Shown one piece after another: positions 54,624 to 63,387 of a DNA stretch of 64,000 nucleotides. The stretch lies in assembly GCA_947502815.1 (NCBI GenBank), contig CANNBH010000001.1:372001-436000 (forward strand). Direction: 5' to 3'. Position numbers and translations under genes: made by a program. The notes beneath the pieces are model-generated. The model saw only the letters and a list, made by a program, of their open reading frames with translations. It searched no databases and was not told where the DNA came from. Position 1 is the stretch's first letter; each line of letters begins with the position of its first letter. The stretch is from an uncultured Erythrobacter sp. (lineage in GTDB: Bacteria > Pseudomonadota > Alphaproteobacteria > Sphingomonadales > Sphingomonadaceae).

Positions 54624-55636
54624 TGGAGCAAAGTGACCTTGCAATGATCGCCGATGGGTTGGAGCGCATTCTTACCGATGCTCCGTTAGAAGCGATGGAC
54701 CATGCGGGCGGCGTTGATGCACATTCCGACGCGCTTTGGAACAACTTGAGCGAAGCTGGTTATCCCAAACTTTGCGTGTCGCAAGAGCACGGCGGGTTCG
54801 GCGGTACATTCGCGGATGCGGCAAGTTTGGCGCAAATCGTTGCCCGTCATGCAGTGGCCTTGCCGTTGACCGATACAATATTTGCGTCAGGCCTTTTGTC
54901 GGAATGCGGGGTGGAGACACCCGATTTGCGCATCGCCATTGCCGATCCTCTCGATCCGTCGGCGCCAATTCCCCATGCCGCGCAAGTGGACGCCGTGTTG
55001 AGGTGCGGAGAAGGCAAGGTGACGCTGGAACGTCTGAGCGAAACCGAGATTATCCCTCAAGCCAAGGCGGAAGATGGTGCTGGATTTTGGAGTGGAGTTG
55101 GTGGTGATGTGATCGCCGAGGGTACAGCACCAGGCTGGCTCAATGCTCGATCGTTTCAAGCAATAGCAGCGTTTTCGCGTGCCGCGAGCATGGCAGGCGC
55201 ACTGGAGGCGGTGCTGTCCTTGACCTTATCCTACACGCAAGAACGCGAGCAATTTGGCAGGCCCCTCGCCAAGTTTCAGGCGATCCAACATCATTTGGCC
55301 GATATCGCCTGCGAAACAGCTGCGTCGATGGCTGCGGTGGAGATGGCGAGCGATGCGATCACTGGGGATCCCCTCTGCGGAACCTATATTCTGGACGAAA
55401 TCGCGATTGCGAAAATCCGGTGCGGTGAGGCCGTTTCGCGCGTAAGCGCCGCTGCGCATCAAGCCCATGGTGCGATGGGCTTTACCCGAGAATATGCGCT
55501 TGGCCGCTACACAAGACGGTTGTGGCAGTGGCAGGATGAATTTGGTTCAGAGGCGCTTTGGGCGGAACGTCTTGGCAGCAATATACTTGCCGAAGAAAGT
55601 CCCGTTTTGTGGCCGCGCATCAGCCGCCCGATTTAG
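54623..55636 (+). CDS. Acyl-CoA dehydrogenase, short partner subunit
   Basis: A 337-residue acyl-CoA dehydrogenase-like protein starting at ATG 54623 in the stop of its neighbour (TGATG). It keeps the N-terminal helical domain (LCVSQEHGGFGGTFADAASLAQI) and the C-terminal domain (YTQEREQFGRPLAKFQAIQHHLAD, then AHQAHGAMGFTREYALGRYTRR), but the middle beta domain is shortened. Paired unequal subunits of this type form alpha2beta2 dehydrogenases in cholesterol-type pathways; one subunit often lacks the catalytic Glu. That interpretation is inferred. Confidence 0.9.
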   Translation: MEQSDLAMIADGLERILTDAPLEAMDHAGGVDAHSDALWNNLSEAGYPKLCVSQEHGGFGGTFADAASLAQIVARHAVALPLTDTIFASGLLSECGVETPDLRIAIADPLDPSAPIPHAAQVDAVLRCGEGKVTLERLSETEIIPQAKAEDGAGFWSGVGGDVIAEGTAPGWLNARSFQAIAAFSRAASMAGALEAVLSLTLSYTQEREQFGRPLAKFQAIQHHLADIACETAASMAAVEMASDAITGDPLCGTYILDEIAIAKIRCGEAVSRVSAAAHQAHGAMGFTREYALGRYTRRLWQWQDEFGSEALWAERLGSNILAEESPVLWPRISRPI

Positions 55637-55645
55637 GAGTAAGAA

Positions 55646-56443
55646 ATGTCCGACCCGGTTCTCTATTCACGCAACGACGCGGTTGCGACAGTAACGCTCA
55701 ATCGCGATGAAACGCGCAATTCGCTCTCAGATGAGGTCATCGCGGCGCTTCTCGATGCGATGGCCACGGCTGAGGCGGATACATCGATCAGCTGTGTGAT
55801 TCTGACCGGGTCTGGCAAGGCTTTTTCCTCAGGCGGTAACTTGCGCGATATCGGTGCCATGACTGCGGAAAAGGCGATGAGTCCGCTGGATATTGAAGCG
55901 TGGTACAAGACCGGAATTCAGCGCATTCCACTGCTTATGGAACAATTGACCGTGCCGGTTATTGCAGCGGTCAACGGACCTGCAATTGGCGCGGGCAATG
56001 ATCTGGCGACCATGTGCGACATGCGAATTGCATCGAGCAACGCCGTGTTCGCAGAAAGCTTCTTAAAGGTCGGGATCATTCCCGGCGATGGCGGTGCATG
56101 GTTCTTGCCCCGCATTGTTGGCTATGCCCGTGCGGCAGAGATGCTTTACACGTCTGAGGCAATCGATGCGCAAAAGGCATTGGACTGGGGTTTGGTGAGC
56201 CAAGTCGTTGACCCAGATGAATTGATGAACGCAGCACACACTTTAGCGGCCAAGGTCGTCGCCAATCCGCCCTTTGCCCTGCGCAAAGGAAAAGAGATCA
56301 TGCTCGCGGCTCAACGCATGGGCCTTGAGGATAGTCTTGCAAAGGCTGCTACCACACAGGGAGTGTTGCAGCAGATGGAAGACCATCAGGAGGCGGTCAA
56401 CGCCATTCTTGAAAAGCGCAAACCCAATTTTGTTGGGAGATAA
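55646..56443 (+). CDS. Enoyl-CoA hydratase/isomerase family protein
   Basis: A 265-residue crotonase-fold protein that would hydrate or isomerise the enoyl-CoA made by the two upstream dehydrogenases. The oxyanion-hole segments are GSGKAFSSGGNLRDIG and AAVNGPAIGAGNDLATMCDMRIAS; the active site Glu region is FAESFLKVGIIPGDGGAWF. It starts nine bases after the short dehydrogenase with GGAG upstream and ends six bases from a convergent gene. Confidence 0.93.
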   Translation: MSDPVLYSRNDAVATVTLNRDETRNSLSDEVIAALLDAMATAEADTSISCVILTGSGKAFSSGGNLRDIGAMTAEKAMSPLDIEAWYKTGIQRIPLLMEQLTVPVIAAVNGPAIGAGNDLATMCDMRIASSNAVFAESFLKVGIIPGDGGAWFLPRIVGYARAAEMLYTSEAIDAQKALDWGLVSQVVDPDELMNAAHTLAAKVVANPPFALRKGKEIMLAAQRMGLEDSLAKAATTQGVLQQMEDHQEAVNAILEKRKPNFVGR

Positions 56444-56449
56444 AGCCCG

Positions 56450-57169
56450 TTAGCATTCCTCTTTTAGGATCGCGTCAAAATCTGCTCCGGCGGCTTCATC
56501 ACGGTTGTTGACGCTGCGCAGAGCTTGTTCAAGCAGGCGGCATTCATAGGCGGTGCCATTTGAAATTGTGGTTCCGACGATTTCAACAAAGGCATCGGCT
56601 GGCATCACCCGTGCGCCGCGCCCCAGAAATTGATTGTGCCAACGATCACCGCCGCCGACAATGCCAATCAGGGTTTGGCGCCCTTCGCCGCCCGCTTCTT
56701 CAAGCACGGGCGGGCCAAGTTCGAGAAGCAAGGCATCCTCTGTATCACGGCGCAAAAACAGGGCCGCATAACGGCGGGCTGCTTCAGACGTGTCGCCAGC
56801 TTCCAATGCCAATCTTAGCATGGTTTCTTGTGCCAACGGATCGCGCCAGCCGCGCTGTGCAGCGTATTGAATCGACAGTGAGCTGCCCGCAACATCCCCA
56901 GCCAGAATCTGTGCTTGTGCCAAAACACGCAAATGTTCGGCGGGTAGCGGACGGCGGCGCACAAGCTTCTCTGCTTCGGCCAAAGCGACCGAGTGATTGT
57001 CGCCGGCAACGGCATAGGCCGCGACAGGCAACTGTGCGGCAGATCGAAACGGTTCTGGCACGCTCGCTGCGATTGCAGGTGTTCGCCGTGACTGACGGTC
57101 GGTCTGAACCGCGATGGTAACCAATGCGATGGCCAACAATGCGGCGTACCAAATCACGTTTTTGATCAT
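56450..57169 (-). CDS. Membrane-anchored periplasmic protein, TPR-like
   Basis: A 239-residue protein starting at ATG 57169 after a consensus AGGAGG seven bases upstream. A single N-terminal helix (IWYAALLAIALVTIAVQ) should anchor it in the inner membrane. The rest is Ala-rich and helical with TPR-like spacing (AEKLVRRRPLPAEHLRVLAQAQ, GDVAGSSLSIQYAAQRGW). Its start overlaps the stop of the ligase gene by four bases (ATGA), so it likely works with the ligase in cell-surface polysaccharide formation. No specific family is recognised. Confidence 0.75.
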   Translation of the reverse strand: MIKNVIWYAALLAIALVTIAVQTDRQSRRTPAIAASVPEPFRSAAQLPVAAYAVAGDNHSVALAEAEKLVRRRPLPAEHLRVLAQAQILAGDVAGSSLSIQYAAQRGWRDPLAQETMLRLALEAGDTSEAARRYAALFLRRDTEDALLLELGPPVLEEAGGEGRQTLIGIVGGGDRWHNQFLGRGARVMPADAFVEIVGTTISNGTAYECRLLEQALRSVNNRDEAAGADFDAILKEEC

Positions 57170-58566
57170 GGTAGAACCTCCTGCGTTTCCTTCGGCGTCG
57201 TTGATGCGCCAAACCGGATCAGCATAAGCAAGGCAAAGCTTGCGAATGTAAGCAGCGACATGTTGCGCAGCGGATAATCCGTGATCGACTGCAGCGCGAT
57301 CGTCAGCAAGATGGCTGAGCCGCTCCACGCGATCCAGCGGTCACGCGAAAGCCGGGCTCGCCAAGAAAGCCAAGTCAACACCAGCAACCAGGCAGCAACA
57401 AGGATCAGTCCCGGCAGCCCTGCTTCGATGGCGACCTCGATATAATCGTTATGGGCACGCCCAGCGCGGCGGACGGTCATATTTTCCAAAGATTCATCGA
57501 CCTGGAACACATCATCAAAGGTGCCCGTACCCGACCCGGCGGGCCAATAGCGACCGGCAGAATAGGTCGCATCGTCCCAGATATAGCTGCGCGCATCGCC
57601 TGTGTTGTCGAACCTTTCGGCGACATCGTTCACACGGCCGGGTGCAGCGACCATCAAACCAGCGAGAATCGCGAGGATCAATACTGCCGGAGCGATCACA
57701 AGCCAGCCGTTGCGCGGTCTTGCCCGGGTCAAAATCATCCGCAGCGCCGCAAGGCCTAGCGGTATCATCGCCAGAACCAACGCCGTTCGCGAACGCGTTA
57801 ATACAATCGCGACAATCAGCAGCAGGCATACCCCAACGCGAACGGCTGCTTCGGCTCGAATGAGGCGCGGGATCATCGGTAGAAAGGCTGCCAGCATTAG
57901 CGCGCCGACCAGAAACAGGCCGGTCGAATTGCGATTCGCAAATGTGCCGAACAGCACGCCGGGCATGGGGTTTTCTGGGTACAGCAGACCGGTCTCTCCG
58001 TTGGAGAGGACTTGCGGAATTCCGATCAGAAAATTGATAAGTCCAATCGCAACGATAGCCCATCCGACCCAAATAATCCGTTCTGCGGTCACGCTCCATC
58101 CAATCGCAAGCAGGGCCAAGGGCACCAGCAAAGCGGTGAGCGCCAGCAATGTTCGGATAGGATCCACGCTTGCGCTTGCCCAGACCTGACCGCCTAAAAG
58201 GTCGTAAGATTGAACCATCAATTCCCGGCCCGGGAGAGCGGACCAAACGCTAGGAGGCAGAGGAATAGTGTAAGCAATCGGTAAGGCGACCGAGAGACCG
58301 ATCAAAACTCTTAGAATTATCGGCGCTGTCTTCCAAAAATCGAAGAAAGCGCGGCGATGGAGGCCCAATGCGACCAAAGCCGCAAGCTGCACCACCAGAT
58401 TTGCGAGACCATATTTTGACCCTCCGCCGCCGAATGCAAAGGCAAAGAGTATAATAGCGAGGATGGCCCAGAAACTGCCTTGCGAGGTGCCCAATGGATC
58501 GGCCAAGCCTGCTTTGCTCGCATCCAGATGTTGGGGATGACGGTATTTCGGCGCGTTTGCAGTCAT
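57166..58566 (-). CDS. O-antigen ligase-like membrane protein (Wzy/WaaL family)
   Basis: A 466-residue protein with about ten or more membrane helices, starting at ATG 58566. The large periplasmic loop carries the family hallmark GRAHNDYIEVAIEAGLPGLIL near residues 380-400 and the preceding GSGTGTFDDVF segment. It would join polysaccharide units to a lipid carrier or lipid A. The neighbouring single-pass protein is co-translated. Whether the product is O-antigen, capsule or exopolysaccharide cannot be told. Confidence 0.9.
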   Translation of the reverse strand: MTANAPKYRHPQHLDASKAGLADPLGTSQGSFWAILAIILFAFAFGGGGSKYGLANLVVQLAALVALGLHRRAFFDFWKTAPIILRVLIGLSVALPIAYTIPLPPSVWSALPGRELMVQSYDLLGGQVWASASVDPIRTLLALTALLVPLALLAIGWSVTAERIIWVGWAIVAIGLINFLIGIPQVLSNGETGLLYPENPMPGVLFGTFANRNSTGLFLVGALMLAAFLPMIPRLIRAEAAVRVGVCLLLIVAIVLTRSRTALVLAMIPLGLAALRMILTRARPRNGWLVIAPAVLILAILAGLMVAAPGRVNDVAERFDNTGDARSYIWDDATYSAGRYWPAGSGTGTFDDVFQVDESLENMTVRRAGRAHNDYIEVAIEAGLPGLILVAAWLLVLTWLSWRARLSRDRWIAWSGSAILLTIALQSITDYPLRNMSLLTFASFALLMLIRFGASTTPKETQEVLP

Positions 58567-58617
58567 GCGCAGTTCCAATCGCGTGTTGTTGTCCTGGGCA
58601 GATCTACAGCAAGCAAA

Positions 58618-58649
58618 GAAAAAGCGCACGGAAATCCGCGCGCTTTTTC
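58618..58649 (-). terminator. Rho-independent terminator, probably bidirectional
   Basis: GAAAAAGCGC (58618-58627) pairs with GCGCTTTTTC (58640-58649), with an inner CGG-AAAT-CCG helix. On the minus strand it follows the small exported protein gene and gives a T run; it separates that gene from the ligase start. Confidence 0.75.
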
Positions 58650-58689
58650 ATTTTCAGACTAACATAAAGTTGGTCGGAATGTCTTCGGC

Positions 58690-58962
58690 TTAGGTGCCTG
58701 GTGACTGACCTTCGTCATCGCTATCCGAGACAGCAATGATACCAGCAATCGCAGCGGCAGCAGCGAGAAGCGTGATCAAAATGCCTGAAGCACCGCGAAG
58801 TTCTTCACCTTCAGCAGCGCGTGCCATGCCAGGCTCAGCCGTTGCAGATGTGTAAACAGGAGCGTTGTCGGCAGCGCGCGTGTTAGCTTGTACAGCAATT
58901 GGCGCGAAGGCCATGCTGGCTGCAGCGGTAGCCACCATCAAACGAGACATTGTCTTGATCAT
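58690..58962 (-). CDS. Small exported protein with C-terminal hydrophobic helix
   Basis: A 90-residue protein starting at ATG 58962 with AAGG nine bases upstream. The signal peptide (LMVATAAASMAFAPIAVQA) is followed by a Glu/Ala region and a hydrophobic helix (ILITLLAAAAAIAGIIAV) and an acidic end (DSDDEG). Similar small proteins occur widely in sphingomonads without known role. It stands alone between the ligase gene and the lasso cluster, with a terminator behind. Confidence 0.8.
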   Translation of the reverse strand: MIKTMSRLMVATAAASMAFAPIAVQANTRAADNAPVYTSATAEPGMARAAEGEELRGASGILITLLAAAAAIAGIIAVSDSDDEGQSPGT

Positions 58963-59067
58963 CGAATTTAGCCTTTTGTTAAACTTTATTACGGGACAAT
59001 CCCTAGTGCAGTGCAGCAAGCTTGACAACCGGTTCTAGGAAAAAAGGGTAAATGAAACCTGATTCCG

Positions 59068-59106
59068 GGCGAAAATGTCGTATTTCGCCAACTAACTGGG
59101 TTAGTT
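59068..59106. terminator. Two hairpins downstream of lasso B2
   Basis: AACTAAC (59090-59096) and GTTAGTT (59100-59106) form a perfect palindrome around TGG. Next to it GGCGAAA (59068-59074) and TTTCGCC (59083-59089) can pair. They lie directly behind the stop of the B2 gene on the minus strand, so termination or transcript-end protection is likely, but no long T run follows. Confidence 0.45.
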
Positions 59107-59114
59107 TGGGGGCT

Positions 59115-59630
59115 CTAAGCCGGGTCATCAGGCGTATCTGAAGTAAGCGAATCGCGATTCAGCCGCGAATCAGAGAGAATCAGGTGATAGCGCTCAATAT
59201 CTCCTCCGGTGACGACCTGCTCCTTATATAGAAGCCAAGCGTGAGCACCGAATTCGCCGTTTTCTGCGTCCCTAGGGTGTTCGACTCCAATCTGAATTTC
59301 GCTCGCCGCCCCATGACCAGAGAGCCAATTTTGAGCGGCAATCGCCTGAACCAGGCAATCACTGCGCCAAGGCAGACGGTCCGAAATGCGCGGCAGAACA
59401 TAGCTGATGCGATCGATCTGGTGCTTTTCGAGCGTTTGCTGAGCATCTGCAGCATATTTTGATGTGCGATTGCGAGAGGGAATCGCTTTTGCTTCCAGCC
59501 GTGCAAAGATAAGTCGCGCCCGAACGAGTTCCCACATCCCCCGCATGCAATAGCGCGCAAGCCACCCTAGATCCTTGATCCGCGGTTTTTGCCCGTGTGC
59601 GGGAATGTGAGGTGATTGCGCCAAGTTCAT
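59115..59630 (-). CDS. Lasso peptide leader peptidase (B2, transglutaminase-like)
   Basis: A 171-residue cysteine protease of the lasso biosynthesis B2 family, which removes the leader of the precursor. The catalytic Cys92 is in LPWRSDCLVQA, the His130 in FGAHAWLLY, and the Asp144 in VVTGGD. Around these the family signature QAIAAQNWLSGHG is intact. It is transcribed away from the cyclase gene; the 101-base gap between them should contain both promoters. The B1 recognition domain is not fused here but encoded separately at 63388. Confidence 0.93.
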   Translation of the reverse strand: MNLAQSPHIPAHGQKPRIKDLGWLARYCMRGMWELVRARLIFARLEAKAIPSRNRTSKYAADAQQTLEKHQIDRISYVLPRISDRLPWRSDCLVQAIAAQNWLSGHGAASEIQIGVEHPRDAENGEFGAHAWLLYKEQVVTGGDIERYHLILSDSRLNRDSLTSDTPDDPA

Positions 59631-59731
59631 TGTGTGCCTATTATCGAACCCAATGGCACAGGCGCTGCGTGTGTGCCAAGCGCTGTGTATTCACTGCCTC
59701 ACCAATCGGACAAGGGACGGAACTGACTTAG

Positions 59732-61642
59732 GTGTCTGCTATCGGAGCGATATTTGCGACCGGCGGCGTTGGCGCGGGCGAAGTTGCCACCATGCTCTCT
59801 TCGCTTGGCCAAGTTCCTCACGACCAATCCGGCAGCTGGATTTCAGGCCCAATGGGATTGGCCGCTTGCACCCTCCACACAACCGCCGAATCGCGTAAAG
59901 CCGCTCAGCCGGATCCAAGCGAAGACGGCCAAGTGGTGGCGGTGTTTGATGGTCACCTTCTCAACCCGCGAGAGATTGCCGCTGATCTAGAGGCACGGGG
60001 CGTTGCTTTGCGCAATGGATCGGATGCTGAGATTGTGCGCCGCGCTTACGAAGTGTGGGGCGAACAATGCGCTGAACGCCTGCTGGGTGAATACGCATTA
60101 ATCATTGCCGATCGCCGGGCAGAACGCATTTTTGCGACCCGTGATCACATGGGCTTTCTTCCGCTCTATTATATAGAAGAGCCGGGGCGGCTTATTATCG
60201 CGTCCGATTTCCGCACCATTGCAGCATTGAGCGAGACGCGGTTGGAGCCTGACCATCATTATATCGCGCAGGTCATCACCAAAAGATGGTTCCTGCGCGA
60301 TTCGACCCCTTGGAAAGGCGTCAAACGGCTGACGCGCGCTCACACTTTATCATATGATGGGCGGCGTGTTGCGACCTGCAAATATTGGACTCCTCCCACT
60401 GACATCACGATCCGCTACGACAGTGAAGAGGAGTATGCAGAGCACTACCGCGAGGTCTTGTTTGATTGTGTCAGGCGGTCTTCGCGCGCTGATGCCCCAG
60501 TTGGTGTGGCTGTCAGCGGTGGGCTCGACTCGTCCTCGCTTTACTGCGTGGCCGATCGTTTGGAACAATCGGGGCAATTGTTGGCGCCGGGAATTACGGG
60601 TTACTCGCTGGCGGCGGAGGAAGGCGGCAATGCGTTTGAATTGCCGTATGCGCGCGCGGTGGCTGCCCATGTCGGACGGGAATTAACTGAGGTTCCGTTG
60701 TTCGATCCCGACATCGATTGGTACTCACAGGATGCCAAATGGCATCACGGCATTCCCGTCCCATCCAACGGGGCAATGATGTTGGAAATGGAAAAGCGCG
60801 TTGTGGCTGATGGCTCGCGTGTGATGATTAACGGCGGCGGCGGTGATGAATGGTTGCAAGGCAATCACCAATATTACCGAGAATTTGTCGCAGAGCGCGA
60901 TGTTCGCGGATATTTGAAGGCCCTGCAGCGCGATGGAGAAGCCTATGGCTGGATGGGCGCTGGTAAGTTGGCGTTCAGGCTCACTGCGGCCGAATTAACC
61001 CCCGATCCGATTCGCACTGCTGTCCGCAAATACCTGCGCGCTAGGCGCCGACGAATCGATCCACCATTGAATTGGTTATCGCAAGAATTGCGTGATGCGA
61101 TGATTGATGCAGAGGAGGCCTATGAGGCTGAAATGCCTGAAAATGCTGTGCATTGGTCAAAGCATAACATCGCGACATCGCCTTTTACTGACCTGTCTCA
61201 TTCGCTGATGCGGCGTCAACGTTCCGCGATTGGCTTTGAATCGCGGCATCCGATGTTGAGCCGGGCCTTTATTGAGTTTTCGCTCCAAACGCCCGCGCAT
61301 ATTAAGCGCAAGGGTGCCACTGCAAAGGCGCTGCACCGAAAGGCGATGGAAGGAATTTTGCCCCCTGTTGTGCTGGAACGGCAGAGCAAGGCTAACTTCA
61401 CTAACTCCCGAATCGATAGTGAATTTGCCGATTATGTGCGCAAAAATGCGAGCGAACAATTGGCGCAAATATGTGATCTGGAGGCGTTAAAACCGATATT
61501 GGAGGTCGATTTTAGCGCGCCAGAAGGAGATTATTGGGCGTGGGAAATTTGGGGTCTTTACGCATCCGCAGCATTTTTGTATCAGGATAACTGCGTAACT
61601 GAGATTAACCCTGCCACTGGGGTGCAACAGGACAGGAAATGA
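59732..61642 (+). CDS. Lasso peptide cyclase (asparagine synthetase-like)
   Basis: A 636-residue ATP-dependent enzyme that forms the isopeptide bond of the lasso ring. The start is GTG 59732. The N-terminal domain resembles glutamine amidotransferases but begins MSAIGA, without the nucleophile Cys2, as expected when no ammonia is needed. The ATP pyrophosphatase loop SGGLDSS is at 262-268. The synthetase domain continues with MINGGGGDEWLQGN and SRHPMLSRAFIEFSL. The last four bases overlap the start of the precursor gene (ATGA). Confidence 0.95.
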   Translation: MSAIGAIFATGGVGAGEVATMLSSLGQVPHDQSGSWISGPMGLAACTLHTTAESRKAAQPDPSEDGQVVAVFDGHLLNPREIAADLEARGVALRNGSDAEIVRRAYEVWGEQCAERLLGEYALIIADRRAERIFATRDHMGFLPLYYIEEPGRLIIASDFRTIAALSETRLEPDHHYIAQVITKRWFLRDSTPWKGVKRLTRAHTLSYDGRRVATCKYWTPPTDITIRYDSEEEYAEHYREVLFDCVRRSSRADAPVGVAVSGGLDSSSLYCVADRLEQSGQLLAPGITGYSLAAEEGGNAFELPYARAVAAHVGRELTEVPLFDPDIDWYSQDAKWHHGIPVPSNGAMMLEMEKRVVADGSRVMINGGGGDEWLQGNHQYYREFVAERDVRGYLKALQRDGEAYGWMGAGKLAFRLTAAELTPDPIRTAVRKYLRARRRRIDPPLNWLSQELRDAMIDAEEAYEAEMPENAVHWSKHNIATSPFTDLSHSLMRRQRSAIGFESRHPMLSRAFIEFSLQTPAHIKRKGATAKALHRKAMEGILPPVVLERQSKANFTNSRIDSEFADYVRKNASEQLAQICDLEALKPILEVDFSAPEGDYWAWEIWGLYASAAFLYQDNCVTEINPATGVQQDRK

Positions 61643-61773
61643 CAATGACTAAGACTATTGAAAAAGCGCAGTACGAAGCTCCGAAGCTCACAGTTTTCGG
61701 TTCCGTTCGCAACCTGACCGGTGGCAGCGGCACACGTTTCCGTGATGGCGCGATCACTGATTCACGCTTTTAA
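61639..61773 (+). CDS. Lasso peptide precursor
   Basis: A 44-residue precursor too short for routine gene calling. Two in-frame ATGs, 61639 and 61645, each have AGGA six to seven bases upstream. The leader shows the B1-recognition pattern YxxPxLxxxGxxxxxT (Tyr12, Pro15, Leu17, Gly21, Thr27). With Thr at the penultimate leader position the core is GSGTRFRDGAITDSRF: Gly1 would join to Asp8 in an eight-residue ring, leaving an eight-residue tail. It overlaps the cyclase stop and is followed by a terminator. Confidence 0.92.
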   Translation: MTMTKTIEKAQYEAPKLTVFGSVRNLTGGSGTRFRDGAITDSRF

Positions 61774-61837
61774 TTTGTTAGCCTGATCGCCCTCTTTACG
61801 GGGCGCATTGGGCGTTGCAGATTTAGACAAAACATTG

Positions 61838-61868
61838 GGCATCCCATTTTGGGGTGCCTTTTGTTTTT
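61838..61868 (+). terminator. Rho-independent terminator of the lasso precursor
   Basis: GGCATCCC (61838-61845) pairs with GGGGTGCC (61851-61858), one G-U pair, around ATTTT and runs into TTTTGTTTTT. It ends the cyclase-precursor transcript 65 bases after the precursor stop. Confidence 0.9.
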
Positions 61869-61926
61869 GGGTTAAGGTACTGAAAATATAGTAATTTTTT
61901 CGTAAACTCGCATCTTCAAGACGCGG

Positions 61927-61983
61927 GCTAGATAGGCCGCCAGTTCGGTCATCACGCTTTCGTGAAGGGCGGTCGAGTCTAGC
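61927..61983. ncRNA. Possible structured RNA element
   Basis: Three nested helices: GCTAGA (61927-61932) with TCTAGC (61978-61983), GGCCGCC (61935-61941) with GGCGGTC (61968-61974), and TCACG (61952-61956) with CGTGA (61961-61965). It stands between the precursor terminator and the kinase gene. Whether it is transcribed, or is a relic of a longer inverted repeat, is open. Confidence 0.35.
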
Positions 61984-62392
61984 GCTTTGACAGGTTCGAT
62001 GCTGGTGGATTGCCAAGGGCAAGCAAACTCCAAACTGTCTCCTCTAGAGTGACCAGAGCTGATCCAATACTTTCAGAGTGTCGGCGCAAAAATCTGCTGT
62101 CTGCCAAAAATTTTTGGAATATGTTCAGGTGTCGAATCAGAGGCTCATGCGCCTTTGCGAATCACTTTGATTCTGTGTCTGGCCGCAAAATTGCTGATCA
62201 TTTTGGGCTAGAAGCCGCAATTTTTACGTGTTTTTACAGATGTCTTTCGAATTTTTTCCGTGAAGCCCAAGCTCTTCTGGCTTTCAAATCGATTTGACGC
62301 TCAGCGGGACATGTCGCCGCATAGCGTCAAGACCGCTCTGGCGAACTGTCTGTTGGCGAAAGCTCGCTCTTACCGCTAGAGGCATCGACGCA

Positions 62393-63349
62393 ATGGATTG
62401 GAAACCAAACCCTCCTCGCCCGCAGGAACCTCTGACTAGCGAACCCTATGACCGTTGGGTTTCGCCAGAAGGGTATTGTCAGGCCGAATTTCACGCGGCG
62501 GAGCGCGGCTATTTGCTGCGGTTTCCGGGGCAAGCCGATTTTCTCCTTGAACCCGCTGTCGAAGATGGTTCCTCAGGAGAGCGACCGGTGTCGGATTTTC
62601 GCATCACCGGTTGGCCTTCGCCAGAATGCGATGCCAAAAACACGATCAATCTCTACCACAACGCCATTCAACCACTGCTCGGAAACCATTCCGGCGGGTT
62701 GTTTCTGCATGGTAGCGCGGTCATGATTGGTGGTGCGCGTGCAGGCACAGACATGGGCCATGGGAACACAGGAATGATCGAAGACGGAGCGGTCGCGTTT
62801 CTGGGACTTTCGCGCGGGGGTAAGACAACTCTTGCAGGCTCATTCGCGCGGGCTGGCCAGCCATTCTTAACCGAAGACGTCATCGATTTGCGCCTGCGTG
62901 ATGGAAAATATTGGCTGCAGCCCAAACGATCCAAACTGCGCCTCTTTGCCGATAGCGCCCGGTTTCTGTTGGGTGAGGACACAGATATCGTGGACAGCAA
63001 TCTAAAGCAGGACGTTGAGGCCGGTGCGGATTTTCCGTTCACCGATCATGCGGTGCCGCTCAAACAAATCTATGTCTTGGGCACCGATCACCGTGCGCCT
63101 CTTTCGATAAGGCAATATTCTTTGCAAGAGGCCTTGGGCGCGTTGATGCCGCATTCCTTTATCCTCGATGTGGAGGATAAGGCGCGACTAAGAGGACATT
63201 TTGCTCGGCTTGCTGACCTGTCGCAGGACATTGGTTGCTATGCTCTTGACTTTACCCGTGACTACGCGGAATTGCCGCGTGTTCAAGGCGCGGTTCTAGA
63301 TGCCTATTGGTCGGATCATGGCCAGCGGGGCCAGCAATCAGACCATTAG
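62393..63349 (+). CDS. HprK-like kinase of the lasso cluster
   Basis: A 318-residue protein starting at ATG 62393 with AGAGG about twelve bases upstream. It has the HPr kinase fold with P-loop GLSRGGKTT (138-146), the preceding strand with LFLHGSAVMIGG, and FLTEDVIDLRL after it. True HprK partners (PTS proteins) are absent. Related kinases in other lasso clusters phosphorylate the precursor at its C-terminal Ser, but here the core ends in Phe, so another target, perhaps Ser2 or Ser14 of the core, or another role must be considered. B1 follows after 38 bases. Confidence 0.85.
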   Translation: MDWKPNPPRPQEPLTSEPYDRWVSPEGYCQAEFHAAERGYLLRFPGQADFLLEPAVEDGSSGERPVSDFRITGWPSPECDAKNTINLYHNAIQPLLGNHSGGLFLHGSAVMIGGARAGTDMGHGNTGMIEDGAVAFLGLSRGGKTTLAGSFARAGQPFLTEDVIDLRLRDGKYWLQPKRSKLRLFADSARFLLGEDTDIVDSNLKQDVEAGADFPFTDHAVPLKQIYVLGTDHRAPLSIRQYSLQEALGALMPHSFILDVEDKARLRGHFARLADLSQDIGCYALDFTRDYAELPRVQGAVLDAYWSDHGQRGQQSDH

Positions 63350-63387
63350 GTTTGCGCCAAAGTTTTTAAGGGAAATCGGATCTGCTC

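Larger units (their letters stand above)
61774..62392. other. 619-bp gap in the lasso cluster
   Basis: No convincing gene is present. It contains the terminator of the precursor gene (61838-61868) and a three-tier hairpin (61927-61983), then AT-rich sequence near 62095-62260 that should carry the promoter for the kinase and B1 genes. The frame of the kinase gene is open upstream to 62294, but that stretch is not like the family. Confidence 0.5.

Noticed and set aside
62393..63349. True HPr kinase/phosphorylase
   Set aside because: No HPr or PTS genes nearby; context is a lasso peptide cluster, where HprK-like kinases have another role.
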